Source: Shinisaurus crocodilurus
Taxonomy: Eukaryota; Chordata; Lepidosauria; Squamata; Shinisauridae
NCBI GenBank assembly: GCA_021292165.1
Contig: JAHFWL010001001.1
Span: 1,240,001-1,304,000, forward strand
Direction: 5' to 3'
Length of the DNA stretch: 64,000 bases
The notes under the pieces are model-generated. The model made no database searches. It was not told the origin of the DNA and saw nothing but the letters and a program-made list of their open reading frames with translations. Each line of letters opens with the position of its first letter. The first letter of the stretch is position 1. Made by a program: the position numbers and the translations under genes. Below are positions 19,891-30,885 of the stretch, in pieces.

Positions 19891-20932
19891 GAGGACCATG
19901 ACAAAATTATTTGGTCATAAGCATCAATCCATGCGCTTAATCATTTGAAGTCATAGATTATGCATAGATAACTGACCCATAACTTTTCTTAATCCTCAGA
20001 TGTCATTGTCAGTTCTTCAAGGGATGAATCAGAGGGGGGGGGGAGGCAACGAACACAGGCAAAAACAAGGATTCTTGGCTTGATTTTATTACATCTTCCC
20101 CCCCCCCCCTCAAATCTTCAGTAGACCGCTTCCAAACGTCTACTGCGACACAAAATAATCAAACCAGGGGCCATTCTAAAGCAAAATGCACACTTGGTCA
20201 ATTGATTTACTAAGCCCTCTTTTAACTAAGAAGCAAGAAGAGAGAGAAGTGGGTCAAAAAAGATACATGATATGATTCTTGCCGTATGATGAATGACACT
20301 TAAAAGACTACTTGTGGTTAAAGAACCTGGGATTTTGGACCCAACACATCAAGCTCCATCAGCAAAGTCAGAGGTTTGTGTTATTTACTTTTCACCAGTG
20401 CATTACACAGTATGACTCACCAGCTCATAAAAGAGATCAAATCACTCTGTTCATAATCATTATTCCCTTGGATTTGGCACATTTCGCTTATAAACAGAAT
20501 TTTAATGGGATCCCTTCAATATACTGTAATAATACCATGCCGTTATGGGACCTTGACTGCCTTTCTAGGGCAGCACTTGAGCCAAGGCCTCAGCCACTTG
20601 AAGCAGTTAAAGTGCTCCCATTCACACCTATTTATGCTTCCACTTCCTACAGACAGTTGAAAAATAAAGGTGTGGAGTTTCTAGAGCAGAAATAAATGTT
20701 CCCAGATAGTTATAACTGGTCAACATCCCCCTGTCTCCCACAAGCTAGTCAAAATGTAACATTTTGAATTCAAGATCTCAATTAACTTTTTCATATCTGA
20801 AATCCCAACCAAACATGTGCATACTTGAGAGACTTTAGACTTGCTAGCATCTGTGGAGGAGGAGGAGGATGAAGAAGATGATGACGATCTTTAATGTCTT
20901 TTGTTGAAGCTGTAGCTAAATAGCTTAAGAAC
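19891..20932. other. Repeat-poor stretch, candidate noncoding element at 20290-20700
   Basis: Homopolymers occur at 20033-20043 (G) and 20098-20110 (C). The 20312-20695 ORF (127 residues) has no recognised domain and no flanking splice signals I trust. The AT-rich segment around 20430-20530 looks unique and could be regulatory. Confidence 0.3.
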
Positions 20933-21087
20933 CAGGGCTTTTTTTTCTGGTGGAACTCACCGGAACTGAGTTCCAGCACCTTTCCTTCTATTAATTGCAT
21001 TACAATTTAATCGCCATCTACTCCCGAGGAAATGTAATCCAAGAGTTCCGGTACCCTTTTCTCCAGAAAAAAAGCACTGTTAAGAAC
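20925..21087. mobile_element. hAT MITE (CAGGGCTTTTTTTC family) with perfect 8-bp TSD
   Basis: The element is 20933-21079. The left end is CAGGGCTTTTTTTTCTGG and the right end CCAGAAAAAAAGCACTG. Subterminal GGAACTCACCGGAACTGAG and GAGTTCCGGTACCC mirror each other. TTAAGAAC flanks both sides (20925-20932, 21080-21087). The insertion site is the end of the CR1 copy that follows. Confidence 0.93.
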
Positions 21088-21800
21088 ATAAGAAGAGCCG
21101 TGCTGGATCAGACCAAGGGCCCATCTAGTCCAGCATTCTGTCCACACATGTGGCCAACCAGCTGCTCACAGGATCCCACAAGCAGGACATGAGTGCAACG
21201 GCACCCTCCTGCCCATGTTCCCCAACAGCTGGAGTACTTAGGCATACTGCCTCTGATACTGGAGGAAGCATATAGCCAACCAGGGCTAGTAGCCACCGAT
21301 GGCCTTCTCCTTCATAAATTTGTCCAATCTCCTTTTAAAGCCCTCCAGATTGGTGGCCATCACCACATCCTGTGGAAGTGAACGCCACAGTTTACCAATG
21401 TGAAGAAGTCCTTCCTTTGATCTGTTCTGAATCTCCCACCAATCAGCCTCGTGGGATGACCCCATCGGGGTTCTTCTAGTATTATGAGAGTGGGAGAGAA
21501 ATGCCTCCCTGTCCATTTTCTCCACACCAGATCAGGCATCATTTTGCACACCTCCATCATGCCTCCCCTTATTCACCTTTTTTTCTAAGCTAAACAATCC
21601 CAGCTGTTGTAACCTTTCCTCATAGGGGACTTGCTCCAGCCCCTTGATCATTTTAGTTGCCCTTTTCCTCCACTTTTTCCAACTCTGCAATGTCCTTTTT
21701 TTTTTGGTGCGGCGGTGACCAGAACTGTACACAGTATTCCAAGTGCGGATGCACTATAGATTTGTATAAGGGGAGTATGTGACTGATGGTGGTGCTGAGC
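21088..21800 (-). mobile_element. CR1-like LINE, ORF2 carboxy terminus and 3' UTR
   Basis: Minus strand 21532-21732 reads ..[30 protein letters not shown], the conserved CR1 ORF2 end. It is followed by GSSHEADWWEIQNRSKEGLL and FKRRLDKFMKEKAIGGY. The terminus on the plus strand is CATAAGAAGAGCCGTGCTGG. It is the longest CR1 piece here; frames are broken. Confidence 0.87.
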
Positions 21801-22544
21801 CTGATCTTTTGAAGCCTCCCGGGGGCTCAACTCAGGCCCTTCCACTGAAGGGAAGGGAAACTATCCAGACCAAAAACTAAAAGCCTATTAGGGGGCTTAC
21901 CATGGAGTGCAAAGACCTGCCGAGTCTCCTTTGCCTTTCATCATTTCATAGATAGCCTGAGGTTAGTCATTGTGTTTATAGAGACAGGGTCCGGAGGAAG
22001 GGGCAAAAATCAATCACCATCTTGTGGTTTCCAACTCTGCCCCCCATTTTTCCCACCTTGCTATCCCGTCACATCTCTCTGGCATTCACCGGAACCCTGT
22101 TTACATCCAGTGCCATTCTTGACACAACAGAGTGTAGGAGACAGTGAAATTATTAAGGCTTTCCAGAACCCATTACCCCCTAACCCCCACCCCACACAAC
22201 CCACACCCGCACTTTCCCTGTGATCCACTCACCCCATCACATGTTTCCTGCACATCAAGGAATAAAGGCCTTCTAATGGGATTTTGAAGATCTTAAGAGG
22301 CAGGTGGTTTGTTTAAGAAAGAGAAAACATTCTGCTATCCCTTGCTTGCTTCCTCATTCTTCTTCTTCTTCAAAGGAAACCCTGAACTTTAACTTTTTTC
22401 ATCTCCACTGCCAGACACAATGATAACAATGGCCTTTGCACGGGGTGGTTAATAGGACCGTACATATAATGTCATAGAGGGACCAGTTTCCCAACTATGG
22501 ATATTACTGCACTACTGACTTAGAAGTGTGGTTCAATGTTAATA

Positions 22545-22545
<1 letters not shown>
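21801..22545. other. No recognisable gene or repeat
   Basis: Single-copy-like sequence with a CTT-rich patch at 22356-22372. Confidence 0.35.

Positions 22546-22601
<56 letters not shown>
22546..22601. repeat. (AAT)n microsatellite
   Basis: About 18 units, at the tail of the minus-strand LINE that follows. Confidence 0.95.
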
Positions 22602-22602
<1 letters not shown>

Positions 22603-22765
22603 TTATTTATTACCCGCCTCTCCATCTAGATCGAGGCGGGGAACAACAGAAAATATAAAATACCTAAACTAAAACAACACAATATATACTATTAAACATC
22701 TTAAAACATCCTAAAAACATCTTAAAACATCTTTAAAACATCTTAGTAGAACCTCTTTCAGCCAG
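22602..22765 (-). mobile_element. LINE 3' UTR fragment (L2-like)
   Basis: TTATTACCCGCCTCTCCATC tail plus a run of TTAAAACATC units (22690-22745), typical of LINE 3' UTR in reverse orientation. Confidence 0.6.
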
Positions 22766-23334
22766 AATTCCATCCTCTTCCTAAGCCCTTTAGACATTGC
22801 TTCCACAGAGAGATCAACTAACAAAGAGTACAGGAAGAAAGAGAAACAAACAGTTTTATGAGACTCACAATCCCACTGCCAGAGAGTTCAGTGATTGAGG
22901 AGCCCCTGATAAAAACGTGCCTATGATTAAAAGGTGGGGCATGTCAGTTGTTCAACCCCACTCTCTGCCTCCCCCTTCTCCCCCCACCCTGGACATTTTC
23001 AGAGAAACGATACCTAAAAAGATGCTAATTTTTTGCAGACAGACTGTCTGCCTTTCCAAAGAATCATGCAGATTGACATTTGGTTCTGTTCACTTCAGAG
23101 GGAAGCCCACTTCACCTCAGGAAGCACCAGAACGAGTCCAAAGCAACCAGATGATAACGTCTTCCATTTGTAACTTCTTCTGTCTTTTTTCTTACCAGGA
23201 CAAAAACCCCAACAACAACAACCTTTTAGGGAAAAGAAGATGGAATAGCTGAACAATGTATTTTGATTCTTATCACTAGGAGCCTTCCATCTGGAAGCAT
23301 CCCAAACCTATGATACAAATGTAGTAAGTGTCGT
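22766..23334. other. No recognisable gene or repeat
   Basis: ORF 22917-23252 (111 residues) has no recognised domain. Confidence 0.35.
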
Positions 23335-23515
23335 TCCCCTCCATTTTATCCTTACAACAACGCTGTGATAGACAATATTTTATTTTATCTATTTATTATT
23401 TACATTTATTAATTGCCCATCTGGCCGGCAATCAATAGAGATTGACCCATGGTCACCCAGTGAGCTTTATAGCTGAATGAGGATTTAGACCTTGGTCCTA
23501 GTCTAACATTCTAAG
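23335..23515 (-). mobile_element. MIR/Sauria-like SINE with an inserted LINE tail
   Basis: CTCCATTTTATCCTTACAAC and GGTCACCCAGTGAGCTTTAT in reverse orientation flank an insert at about 23372-23432 that ends AATTGCCCATCTGGCCGGCA, the L2-like tail. Confidence 0.72.
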
Positions 23516-23632
23516 CCAACCTTCCTCAGCCTGTTGCCATATGTGTCAGACTACAAACTCCCATCATCCCCAGTGGTTAGGGATGCTGGGAGTTGTAGTC
23601 CAAAACATCTGAAGGATACCAGATTGGAGGAG
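23512..23632. mobile_element. hAT-type MITE, diverged
   Basis: CCAACCTTCCTCAGCCTG and CAGATTGGAGGAGGTTG are mirrored. ACAAACTCCCATCATCCCCA and GATGCTGGGAGTTGTAGTCC form the inner stem. Confidence 0.78.
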
Positions 23633-23661
23633 GTTGTTCTGACAGCTACACCACACTTCTT

Positions 23662-23663
<2 letters not shown>

Positions 23664-23733
<70 letters not shown>

Positions 23734-23741
23734 GTGTGTGT
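23664..23741. repeat. (CT)n(CA)n(GT)n compound microsatellite
   Basis: About 23 CT units, 13 CA units, then a short GT run that can pair back on the CA run. Confidence 0.96.
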
Positions 23742-24568
23742 CATGGTGGATCCAAAAAGACAGGGTGGGAGGGTCATGGGGACTTTTCAAAGTGCCAAAG
23801 GGAACTTTGGAAGAAGGGCTTTTTTTGGCCCATGGCCTGAGGTGGCCTGTTCCCAAAGGCACTAGCAATTTCTCTTTGCCCTCTTCTGCTGTCAGCTTCC
23901 ATACTCTGCACCACTGTTCCCTGTGGGACTGCATGCTGATGGAATGATTCAGTTCTCTTCCCCGCCCCCAGTGTATTGAGAAAGAAACCCATGGGCCCCT
24001 AGCGTCAAATGAATCATAATGTATTAGATCCGAGCACTGGCCCCATGGGTGTTTAGTCTCAGCAAACCCAGCTAATTCAGATTTAAGTTAGCTCTTAATA
24101 TGTGACATTGCTGAGCCTTCTAATTAATGCCACATGTTGCTGTCAGCTGTCACCCTGAATAAATGTTTACAAAGCTATTAACAGACTGAATTTGTAAACT
24201 GGCCCAGCTCCTCGTTGGAAGTCATGTGGTATGCATTTCCACCACCACCCCTCAAAGATGGAAAAAGTTTTAGCAATAATGACTACATTATTTCATAGCA
24301 ATGGGGAAAGAGGCGCTTCCAGCTAATTTTCTTCCTTGGGCAAGAGCAGTGATCCAGATGAATGGAAACCTTTGATCACCGTAGCTGATTGTAATGACCA
24401 CTTCCAAAAGACTCATCACTGGCATGAATCTGGCACAGGACGGGAGTCATCCATGTCCTCTCAGGATGCATCCAGATGGTCCTAATTTCGAGGAACGGGT
24501 TTACTGCTTTTGTACAGGCAATTCACGTCTCTGAGCAATGGGAATGGCTTCTGCCTTACTAGCTTAGG
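23742..24568. other. Repeat-poor stretch, candidate conserved noncoding element at 24000-24450
   Basis: No repeat is recognised. 24060-24220 is AT-rich with dense homeodomain-like cores (CTAATTCAGATTTAAG, CTTCTAATTAATGCC) and a bHLH-like CAGCTG. The ORF at 23534-23947 runs through the microsatellite and is not believed. Confidence 0.35.
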
Positions 24569-25310
24569 GGCACAACCCTATGATCCCTGGAAGGGTGTCC
24601 CAGGGGGGGTGTAGGATATTGTGGATCTCCCCAACAGGTCACATACATACAGAGAGCCAGTGTGGGGTGTAGTGGTGAGAGTGTTGGACTGGGACTCGGG
24701 AGATCCAGGTTCTAGCCCCCAATAAGCCATGAAACTCACTGGGTGACTTTTGGGCCAGTCACTGACTCTCAGCCTAACCTACCTCACAGGGTTGTTGTGA
24801 GGATAAAATGGAGAGGAGGAGGAGGAGGAGGAGGAGGAGGAGGATATAAGCCGCCTTGGGTTCCTTGCAGGAAAAAAGGCGGGGTATAAATACAATAATA
24901 ATAAATAAATAAATACAAACCTATGACTTGGGGAGGGGGGAATCCCTGCTTGGATTCCCCCCCCCACTCCCAGCCATCAAATAAATCTCCACAGTGACTC
25001 CTCTTCTGTGGTCACTGTTGCAACCTTGGGAGAAGATGGGACTGGGGAGGAGAGGTCATGGATCCTTTGGATCCACAAGCCTCTCCATTCTCACCCCCAC
25101 CCACAAAGAGGTAAGTCAGCTGGACAGTCTCAGAGGCCCATCTAGCTAAAAATGCAAGAAAAGAAAAGAAAAAGCCAGAACAGGAGGTGAGAACCCTTCT
25201 GTCGTTTCTCCCACCCTGTCTGGCCGGGCTTAGGATAGATGGAGGGCTCTGATTTAGGAGCCCTCCTCCTATAGACCAGCATTCTAGCAGGCTGCAATCC
25301 TGTGCCCACT
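24569..25310. mobile_element. Possible DNA-transposon remnant split by a SINE
   Basis: The flanks of the SINE at 24652-24915 resemble 17685-18070 (GGTCACTGTTGCAACCTT and a GGGGG-rich left part). Low confidence. Confidence 0.35.
24652..24915 (+). mobile_element. MIR/Sauria-like SINE, full length
   Basis: It begins AGAGCCAGTGTGGGGTGTAG and includes GGTTCTAGCCCCCAATAAGC, GACTCTCAGCCTAACCTACC, an 11-unit GGA run (24814-24844) and AAGGCGGGGTATAAATACAA. It is the best full-length copy in the window. Confidence 0.95.
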
Positions 25311-25328
25311 TACTTGGAAGTAAGTCTC

Positions 25329-25381
25329 CTGGGAGTTGAAGTCCAAAACACCTGGAGGTCTAGCTTCTGCCCACCCCTGGT
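25329..25381. mobile_element. hAT MITE right-end fragment
   Basis: CTGGGAGTTGAAGTCCAAAA, CACCTGGAGGTC and CTGCCCACCCCTG. Confidence 0.65.
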
Positions 25382-25382
25382 G

Positions 25383-25515
25383 TAGCAGATAGAGTGTTGG
25401 ACTTGGACCCAGCCATCCCTAATCAACCATGGAGCACTCACTAGGTGGTGGTGACCTTGGGCCAATCTTTCAGCCTAACCTACCTCACAGGGTTGTTTGA
25501 GAATAAAATAGGGGG
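25383..25515 (+). mobile_element. MIR/Sauria-like SINE, 3' truncated
   Basis: GTAGCAGATAGAGTGTTGGA and CAGCCTAACCTACCTCACAG are recognisable. The tail is missing. Confidence 0.72.
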
Positions 25516-25579
25516 TGGGGGGCGGGGAGAGATCTTGCCAGTGGAGGCTGGGTGGCTCCAAGGTCAGCAGAGCTGTGTA

Positions 25580-25702
25580 TCCACTCCAGATTTTACTCTG
25601 GACTTTTAAGGAGCTATCCATGGTGCTGAACCCTACCCCCAACATAGGTTTGGCACAGTGTATGGCTTCTTAAAAGTTCAGAGTAAAATCTGGAGCAGAT
25701 GC
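25580..25702. mobile_element. Palindromic MITE, unclassified
   Basis: CTCCAGATTTTACTCTGGAC then TTTTAAGGAGC (25583-25613) is mirrored by GCTTCTTAAAAGTTCAGAG then TAAAATCTGGAGC (25664-25696). The loop is about 50 bp. Confidence 0.75.
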
Positions 25703-25739
25703 ATAGATAGATAGATAGATGATTGATAGATAGATAGAT
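25703..25739. repeat. (GATA)n microsatellite
   Basis: About 8 units with one interruption, at the tail of a minus-strand 5S SINE. Confidence 0.9.
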
Positions 25740-25868
25740 CATAGAGTTGGAAGGGGCCTATAAGGTCATCAAGTCCAACCTCCTGCTCAATGCAGGAAAC
25801 TAGAGGTGGGGGGTCTCGCATCCAATAATAACCAGGCCTGACCATAGCCTCGCTGACATTGGAGCCAC
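25738..25868 (-). mobile_element. 5S rRNA-derived SINE with CR1-type tail, degraded
   Basis: The tail ATAGAGTTGGAAGGGGCCTA and CTGCTCAATGCAGGAAACTA are clear. The 5S part (GGTCTCGCATCCAATAATAA) is decayed. Confidence 0.8.
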
Positions 25869-26009
25869 CAGCCTGGTGTACAAGATCCACATTGGTGGAT
25901 CATATACACCCTTCTGAGCTCCTTGGAGGGAAGGGAAGTTAAAAGATTTAATCCATATACTAATCCTGATTCAAGTCTTTGAGTGCTCGTGCTTGTGTGG
26001 CTCCAAAGG

Positions 26010-26188
26010 GCATGCCTAGAACCAATGGGTGGATATTGCACAGAAGCAGATTTCGACTAAGCATTAGGAGGGGGGGATTCTAATGGAAAGAGCTGTTCAG
26101 CAGTGCAACAGACTGCCTCGGGAGGTGGTGGTCTCTTCTTCACAGAAGCCCGACAGCCATCTCTCAGGGATGCTGTCCTTCCAAGATT
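26010..26188 (+). mobile_element. CR1-like LINE fragment
   Basis: CTAGAACCAATGGGTGGATA, GATTTCGACTAAGCATTAGG, GACTGCCTCGGGAGGTGGTG and CCATCTCTCAGGGATGCTGT are in CR1 3' order. Confidence 0.78.
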
Positions 26189-26388
26189 CCTGGTTCTAGC
26201 CCCCACTCGGCCATGAAGCTCACTGGGTGACTTTGAGCCAAGCACAGACTCTCAGCCTAACCTACCTCACAGGGTTGTTGTGAGGATAAACTGGAGAGGA
26301 GGAGGAGGAGGATTACGTAAGCCGCCTTGGGTTCCTTGCAGGAAAAAAGGTGGGATATAAATATAATAAATACAATAAATAAAGCCTT
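26189..26388 (+). mobile_element. MIR/Sauria-like SINE, 5' truncated
   Basis: It begins near GGTTCTAGCCCCCACTCGGC and runs to AAAAGGTGGGATATAAATAT. Confidence 0.9.
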
Positions 26389-26527
26389 GAAAAATGTATG
26401 GAGAAACTGACCGATATGGTGCATAGAAGAAATGGACAAGTGATTTGCACTGATTTCTTCCCTCACACCCCCGCCCCACAAAAAAATCATTTTTTAACAT
26501 ACTGGAATAATCATCTCGGGTTAAGAA

Positions 26528-26528
26528 C

Positions 26529-26559
<31 letters not shown>

Positions 26560-26561
26560 CA
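26528..26561. repeat. (GATA)n microsatellite
   Basis: About 8 units. Confidence 0.94.
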
Positions 26562-26837
26562 CTGAATTGTTTTTATGATAATAATGACATAAATCTCCAG
26601 TGACCTCTCTATCTCAATTTGGACACCCTTGGAACACACACATACAGACATGACCAAAGTGGGGAACTGTGGTACACAGTCCAGTTTACCAATTACCACC
26701 TATGTTTCTGAGAACTTTGTTCAGGCCTTAGCTGATATCTCTACTAAGGATGAGGGAAAATTTTGTTCACTTCATATTATGAGAAAAACTTACCAAATTT
26801 GCTCTTTAAAAAAATAACCAATAAGCTAACTGGAATG

Positions 26838-27156
26838 TTGTTAACCCCTTGGGAAAAATGTTCCCCAAAATGCATATATTAGGGAAACGTGCAGACAAAA
26901 ATGTGCATATTAGTTTTTAAAAATGTCTCCAAAAAGCACTATATAAGGAAAAACTGCTTACCAAAATGTGCATATTAGGCAAAATTGCATACAAATGTGG
27001 GTATATTAGGAGAAATGCATATGGAAATGCACATAAATTTTCATGCACATTTTTTATAATGTCTCAAACTGAGGAGGAAATGGGATGAAATAAACTGAAG
27101 ATTGGGGGGAAAAATAGAAACTGAGAGAAACCAAAATTAACAGATTCATCCCTTGC
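26838..27156. mobile_element. Repeat with GTGCATATTAG iterations, probable hAT relative
   Basis: AAAATGCATATATTAGGGAA, AAAATGTGCATATTAG and ATGTGGGTATATTAGGAG are spaced irregularly about 25-60 bp apart. It ends ACAGATTCATCCCTTGCC. Related sequence is at 28790-29000. Confidence 0.5.
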
Positions 27157-27633
27157 CAATAACTACAAACACCCAAAAACACTGATTTGCTAACTATGGT
27201 AATGCAACATTCAAATAAAATAAATTAAAACAAAATAAAATAAAATAAAATTCTCTTCAGCTAGAGATGGGCCAGAAAATGCTACTATGCCTCCTTAGAA
27301 ATGCCAGTCTGTTTAAGACTGCAATCCTGAGAACACTTTATTGGGAGTACCGTAAGTCTAAGAACTGAGCATACCTGCATAAAATTAGGCTGCAGTAAAC
27401 TCCTTGGGAAGAGGGTAGGATATAATCCTACTTATAAAACTTCTTTCCTCTACAGAAAGATATGGACACAACAGGAAGATAAGATTCCAGATACCTGACC
27501 CGACCAGGACCACAGCAGATCCGTGGGAGTATGGGCCTTTGCGTCCACCCCCAGAAGGAGGGAGGCACACTGAAGCTTTGCATGTAGATGCATGCTGTGT
27601 CATCCTGTCAACAGAAGAGGCAGGGCAGCATTG
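27157..27633. other. (AATAA)n patch and MITE fragment, otherwise unannotated
   Basis: AAATAAAATA repeats at 27215-27250. 27315-27390 contains GACTGCAATCCTGAGAACAC, a fragment of the GCAATCCTATGCA MITE family. Confidence 0.5.
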
Positions 27634-27783
27634 GATTAACTCAGTGTTTCTCAACCTTGGGTCCCCAGATGTTTTTGGCCTACAACTCCCAGCATGCCCC
27701 AGCCAGCTATGCTGGCTGGGGCATGCTGGGAGTGTAGGCCAAAAACATCTGGGGACCCAAGTTTGAGAAACACTGGATTAACT
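27634..27783. mobile_element. hAT MITE (CAGTGTTTCTC family) with perfect 8-bp TSD
   Basis: The element is 27642-27775, starting CAGTGTTTCTCAACCTTGGG and ending with its near-exact reverse complement. GATTAACT flanks both sides (27634-27641, 27776-27783). The centre is AGCTATGCTGGCTGGGG. Confidence 0.96.
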
Positions 27784-27794
27784 CAAGGAAGTAA

Positions 27795-27890
27795 CATGGG
27801 GTTCCCAGGTGGTCTCCCATCCAGGCACTGACCAGACCGGCTTAGATTCAGCAGGGTGGCTGCAGCATGTGCCCTCAGACCATGCCCTGC
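27795..27890 (-). mobile_element. 5S rRNA-derived SINE fragment
   Basis: Minus strand reads GGTCTGGTCAGTGCCTGGAT then GGGAGACCACCTGGGAACCC, matching 5S rRNA box C and the region 3' of it, preceded by CTGAATCTAAGCC. Confidence 0.78.
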
Positions 27891-28677
27891 AGTGCCCCCA
27901 CCTTCCCATAAAGCAGTTGCTGTTTTATCCATTCCCACCCTGGGTAGGATATAGTACAGGCTGTTTGCAAATGAGCCAGTAATGATTTTTTTTCTTTTTA
28001 ACTTTTTTTTTAAACCAAACACCCACATTGGCCAGAGGTGACTGTTTTTTGTTTGTTTGTTGCCTACTCCATACTGAATAAGCAGAAGCAATTGGCTTGT
28101 AGTACAGGCACTGGTGCTGTTGAATAAGTTACGGTCCAGTCACAAGTTTGGCAGGATAGCATGGGCAAGGCATATAGGGCTAAGTCATCAGTGTGCACCC
28201 AGAGGTACCAGGAAGGTGAAAGGGCATTCCTGTGTCTTCTCATCCAGGGCTGTGGGATCAGGGCAAAGAAAGGGACCCCTTTTGGACTTGAATGGGCCAC
28301 GCACTGTATTGCTTCAGGCCATGGGCTCTACTGATACTCTGTGCTGCAGCCTGGGTTGCAGGGATCTGCTATGGATCAGATCTTGAGCAGGGTTCAGGTT
28401 AGGTCAGGTTTCTGAAGTAAGTAAGATGGGAAGAGATTAGTACCATGGAAAGCTCCAAGTGGTGCTGACTGCTGAGGCTGGAAGTCAGACAGGGTTGCTC
28501 CAACAAGGAGCAGATCAGGACTGAGCCTTAAGTATGAATTTGTCTGAATTTAGGCTGGTTGGCTCCACCTCTACACAAATGAGGCTTTCTCTCATAACAA
28601 GGCCTGGCCTGTTGTAGCAGCCTCAAGCTGTGATGACATGGGAGTGGCTGTGGCATGCAACTGTCCTTATGGCGGGA
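27891..28677. other. No recognisable gene
   Basis: Single-copy-like. ORFs 28064-28300 (minus) and 28114-28386 overlap on opposite strands without a known domain. Confidence 0.35.
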
Positions 28678-28716
28678 GTCATAGAATCACAGAATCATAG
28701 AATAGTAGAGTTGGTC
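28678..28716 (-). mobile_element. CR1 tail fragment
   Basis: GTCATAGAATCACAGAATCA TAGAATAG-type 8-bp iterations typical of the CR1 3' terminus. Confidence 0.65.
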
Positions 28717-28789
28717 CTCTGAGTTTGAAGATGGCAAAGCAACTCTAAGGGGGAGGGGACTCTTGAAACAGCCCATTTTAAAATACTGT

Positions 28790-29000
28790 TAAAAGTGCAT
28801 TGCATTAAGAAAATTACTTGCCAAAAAGATGTATACATCAGTGAATACTGCATACAAAAGTTCTTAGAGATGCACAGAAAAATGTGCTTGAATTTTCATG
28901 CCAATTAAAAAATAAATAAATCTCAAAGTTCGGGATGAACTGAACAAGACTGGAAAAATGAGAATTTGATAGAAAGTGAAGTTGAGAGATTCATCCATTC
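28790..29000. mobile_element. Repeat related to 26838-27156
   Basis: AAAATGTGCTTGAATTTTCA, CTCAAAGTTCGGGATGAACT and GAGAGATTCATCCATTCCTG correspond to the right half of the other copy. Confidence 0.5.
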
Positions 29001-29004
29001 CTGC

Positions 29005-29105
29005 CTACAACTTCCATAATCCCCAACCATTGGCCATGCTGGCTAGAGCTGATGGAAATTATAGTCCAACACAAATGGAGGGCACTTGGTTGCCTTTCCC
29101 TGACC
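29005..29105. mobile_element. hAT-type MITE, diverged
   Basis: ACAACTTCCATAATCCCCAA, CATTGGCCATGCTGGCTAGA and ATTATAGTCCAACACAAATG are the family core. Confidence 0.75.
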
Positions 29106-30005
29106 AGGGCAGTTCATGGGAAGGAACTATATCTCCATATTTCAAAAGCATCTTAGGTTCCAAATCCAATCCCTGGCATGGAAGATCTCAGGAAGCAGGG
29201 CTGAAGAAGACCATCACTCAAGACTCTGGAAAGAGCCAAAGAAAACAGCTCTGACATGGATAAACCCAAGGTCTGACTCACCATAAGGAAGCTTGTGATG
29301 TTCTCTTTACTGGAGTTGAGCTTATTGCATTATTTTTTAATGTTCCCATTTCGGTGAAACAAATTAATCTCGTTACAGTTATTCACAAAAAAAAACAATC
29401 TAATTCCTGACACCATAAAATATAAAGAAAGCGTGGCCAACTTCCTCCCTTTCCCCAGCTAATCATAGAACAGATTTGGGATTTGTTTTGTTTTTTAGTT
29501 AATTGCCCTTCTTGATCGCTATTTCAGAGGTGGGTAAATGATCATAGACATGTAAACTCAACGCTCCTTCTGCCCTTCCCTTCATGGCTGCCACTGTTCT
29601 CCCTTCCATAGCTCTTTAACCCCATCAACTAATTTGCCTCAAATGCCGGATGGAGAAAGTGGGCCTATAGCACTGAGCTTCTCTTATTAGGCATAACATT
29701 CCTCTTTTTAACCTCTTTAACCCAGAGCATTCCCATTGGGAGGGTCCTGTCTCCATATTTCTCAACTGGTCTTAATTAGATTGGGCATTCTTCCTTCCAC
29801 TGCATATTTATAATTTTGGAGCAGGGCAGGGGGAGAAAAACACACACAGACACGACTACAATTTAGGGTTCCTTCACTGCATCACTTATTTCTTTGCTTG
29901 GTTGGGAGTTTGGAAATGACACACTAAAAGGTGTATGAAGCTCAATTAAACAGTTTAAATTAAAAATAATAATAAAAGCAAACCGTTTTTAATTTGAACT
30001 AAGGT
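29106..30005. other. Repeat-poor island, candidate conserved noncoding element
   Basis: 29270-29990 has no recognised repeat. TAAT-type homeodomain cores recur (GAAACAAATTAATCTCG, CTTAATTAGATTGGGC, GTTAATTGCCC). No exon-like ORF. Confidence 0.35.
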
Positions 30006-30006
30006 T

Positions 30007-30170
30007 AAGGATACAGTCCTATGCATGTGTGGGTATAAGTTCCATTGCAATGAGCAGAACTTGTTTCTGAATAGACCTGGGTAATACAGGTGTTTGGGTT
30101 TTTTTTACATGTGGACATTAAGACCACAATCCTATGCACAGTTATTATAGCCCGTCAAAAGTAATGTCAT
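30007..30170. mobile_element. GCAATCCTATGCA-type MITE fragments
   Basis: ATACAGTCCTATGCATGTGT (30010) and CACAATCCTATGCACAG (30125) both belong to the family. Central part AAGTTCCATTGCAATGAG. Confidence 0.55.
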
Positions 30171-30545
30171 CATGAGACATAAATGGAATGAATGTATGAA
30201 TATATATGCATTCACATTCCTATCTATCAGAGGTGGTGTTAGGGGGTGGCCCACTAGGGCAGGAGCCTCGAATCTTTCATTTGGAGTCCCGAATCTCTGG
30301 GAGTCCATCTACCCCACTGCCCTGCTATCTATGGACACTTGCTGAAATAAAGGGACAGGTACCCTGATCTCTGTTGGATCCCCCTGGATGAGCTGGCTTT
30401 TTGCCCACATGTGCTTCACCTCCTGCTACCCCCCTTGAATCTTTCTGCCTGAGGTTTTTTTTCTGAGATCAAATGCCCTCCTCTCCCATGTCCATACATC
30501 CCTTTTTACAAATAGGGGTGTCCTTGGGAGTCAGGGTCCTTTAAA
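30171..30545. other. No recognisable gene or repeat
   Basis: Unannotated. A short ATGAATG patch lies near 30190. Confidence 0.35.
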
Positions 30546-30549
30546 CACA

Positions 30550-30611
<62 letters not shown>
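30546..30611. repeat. (CA)n(GA)n microsatellite
   Basis: About 11 CA units followed by 22 GA units. Confidence 0.96.
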
Positions 30612-30614
<3 letters not shown>

Positions 30615-30645
30615 TAGAGCATATGTAAATTAGCATATGCCATTC

Positions 30646-30677
30646 TGTTTTTTGTTTGTTTGTTTGTTTGTTTGTTT
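30646..30677. repeat. (TTTG)n microsatellite
   Basis: About 7 units. Confidence 0.92.
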
Positions 30678-30805
30678 TTGTCCTGTGGGCCTGAGCCTCA
30701 GATCTTTTTGGTAGCTAGCACTGCCAGTAATATCTACGGTACATAGATACATACAAAGGAATGTATGGGTTACTTTAAAAAAAACATGTTTAGAATTGTG
30801 CTTCA

Positions 30806-30885
30806 TGACTTCAATCCTGTGCATGTGGCCCCCAACAAATCCAGTAGAGTTTGCTTCTGAGTCAGTCTGGATAAGGTCAGGATGC
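30806..30885. mobile_element. GCAATCCTATGCA-type MITE, diverged
   Basis: ACTTCAATCCTGTGCATGTG and TTTGCTTCTGAGTCAGTCTG. Confidence 0.5.

Noticed and set aside
20312..20695. 127-residue ORF
   Set aside because: No known domain and no convincing splice or start context; AT-rich noncoding is likelier.
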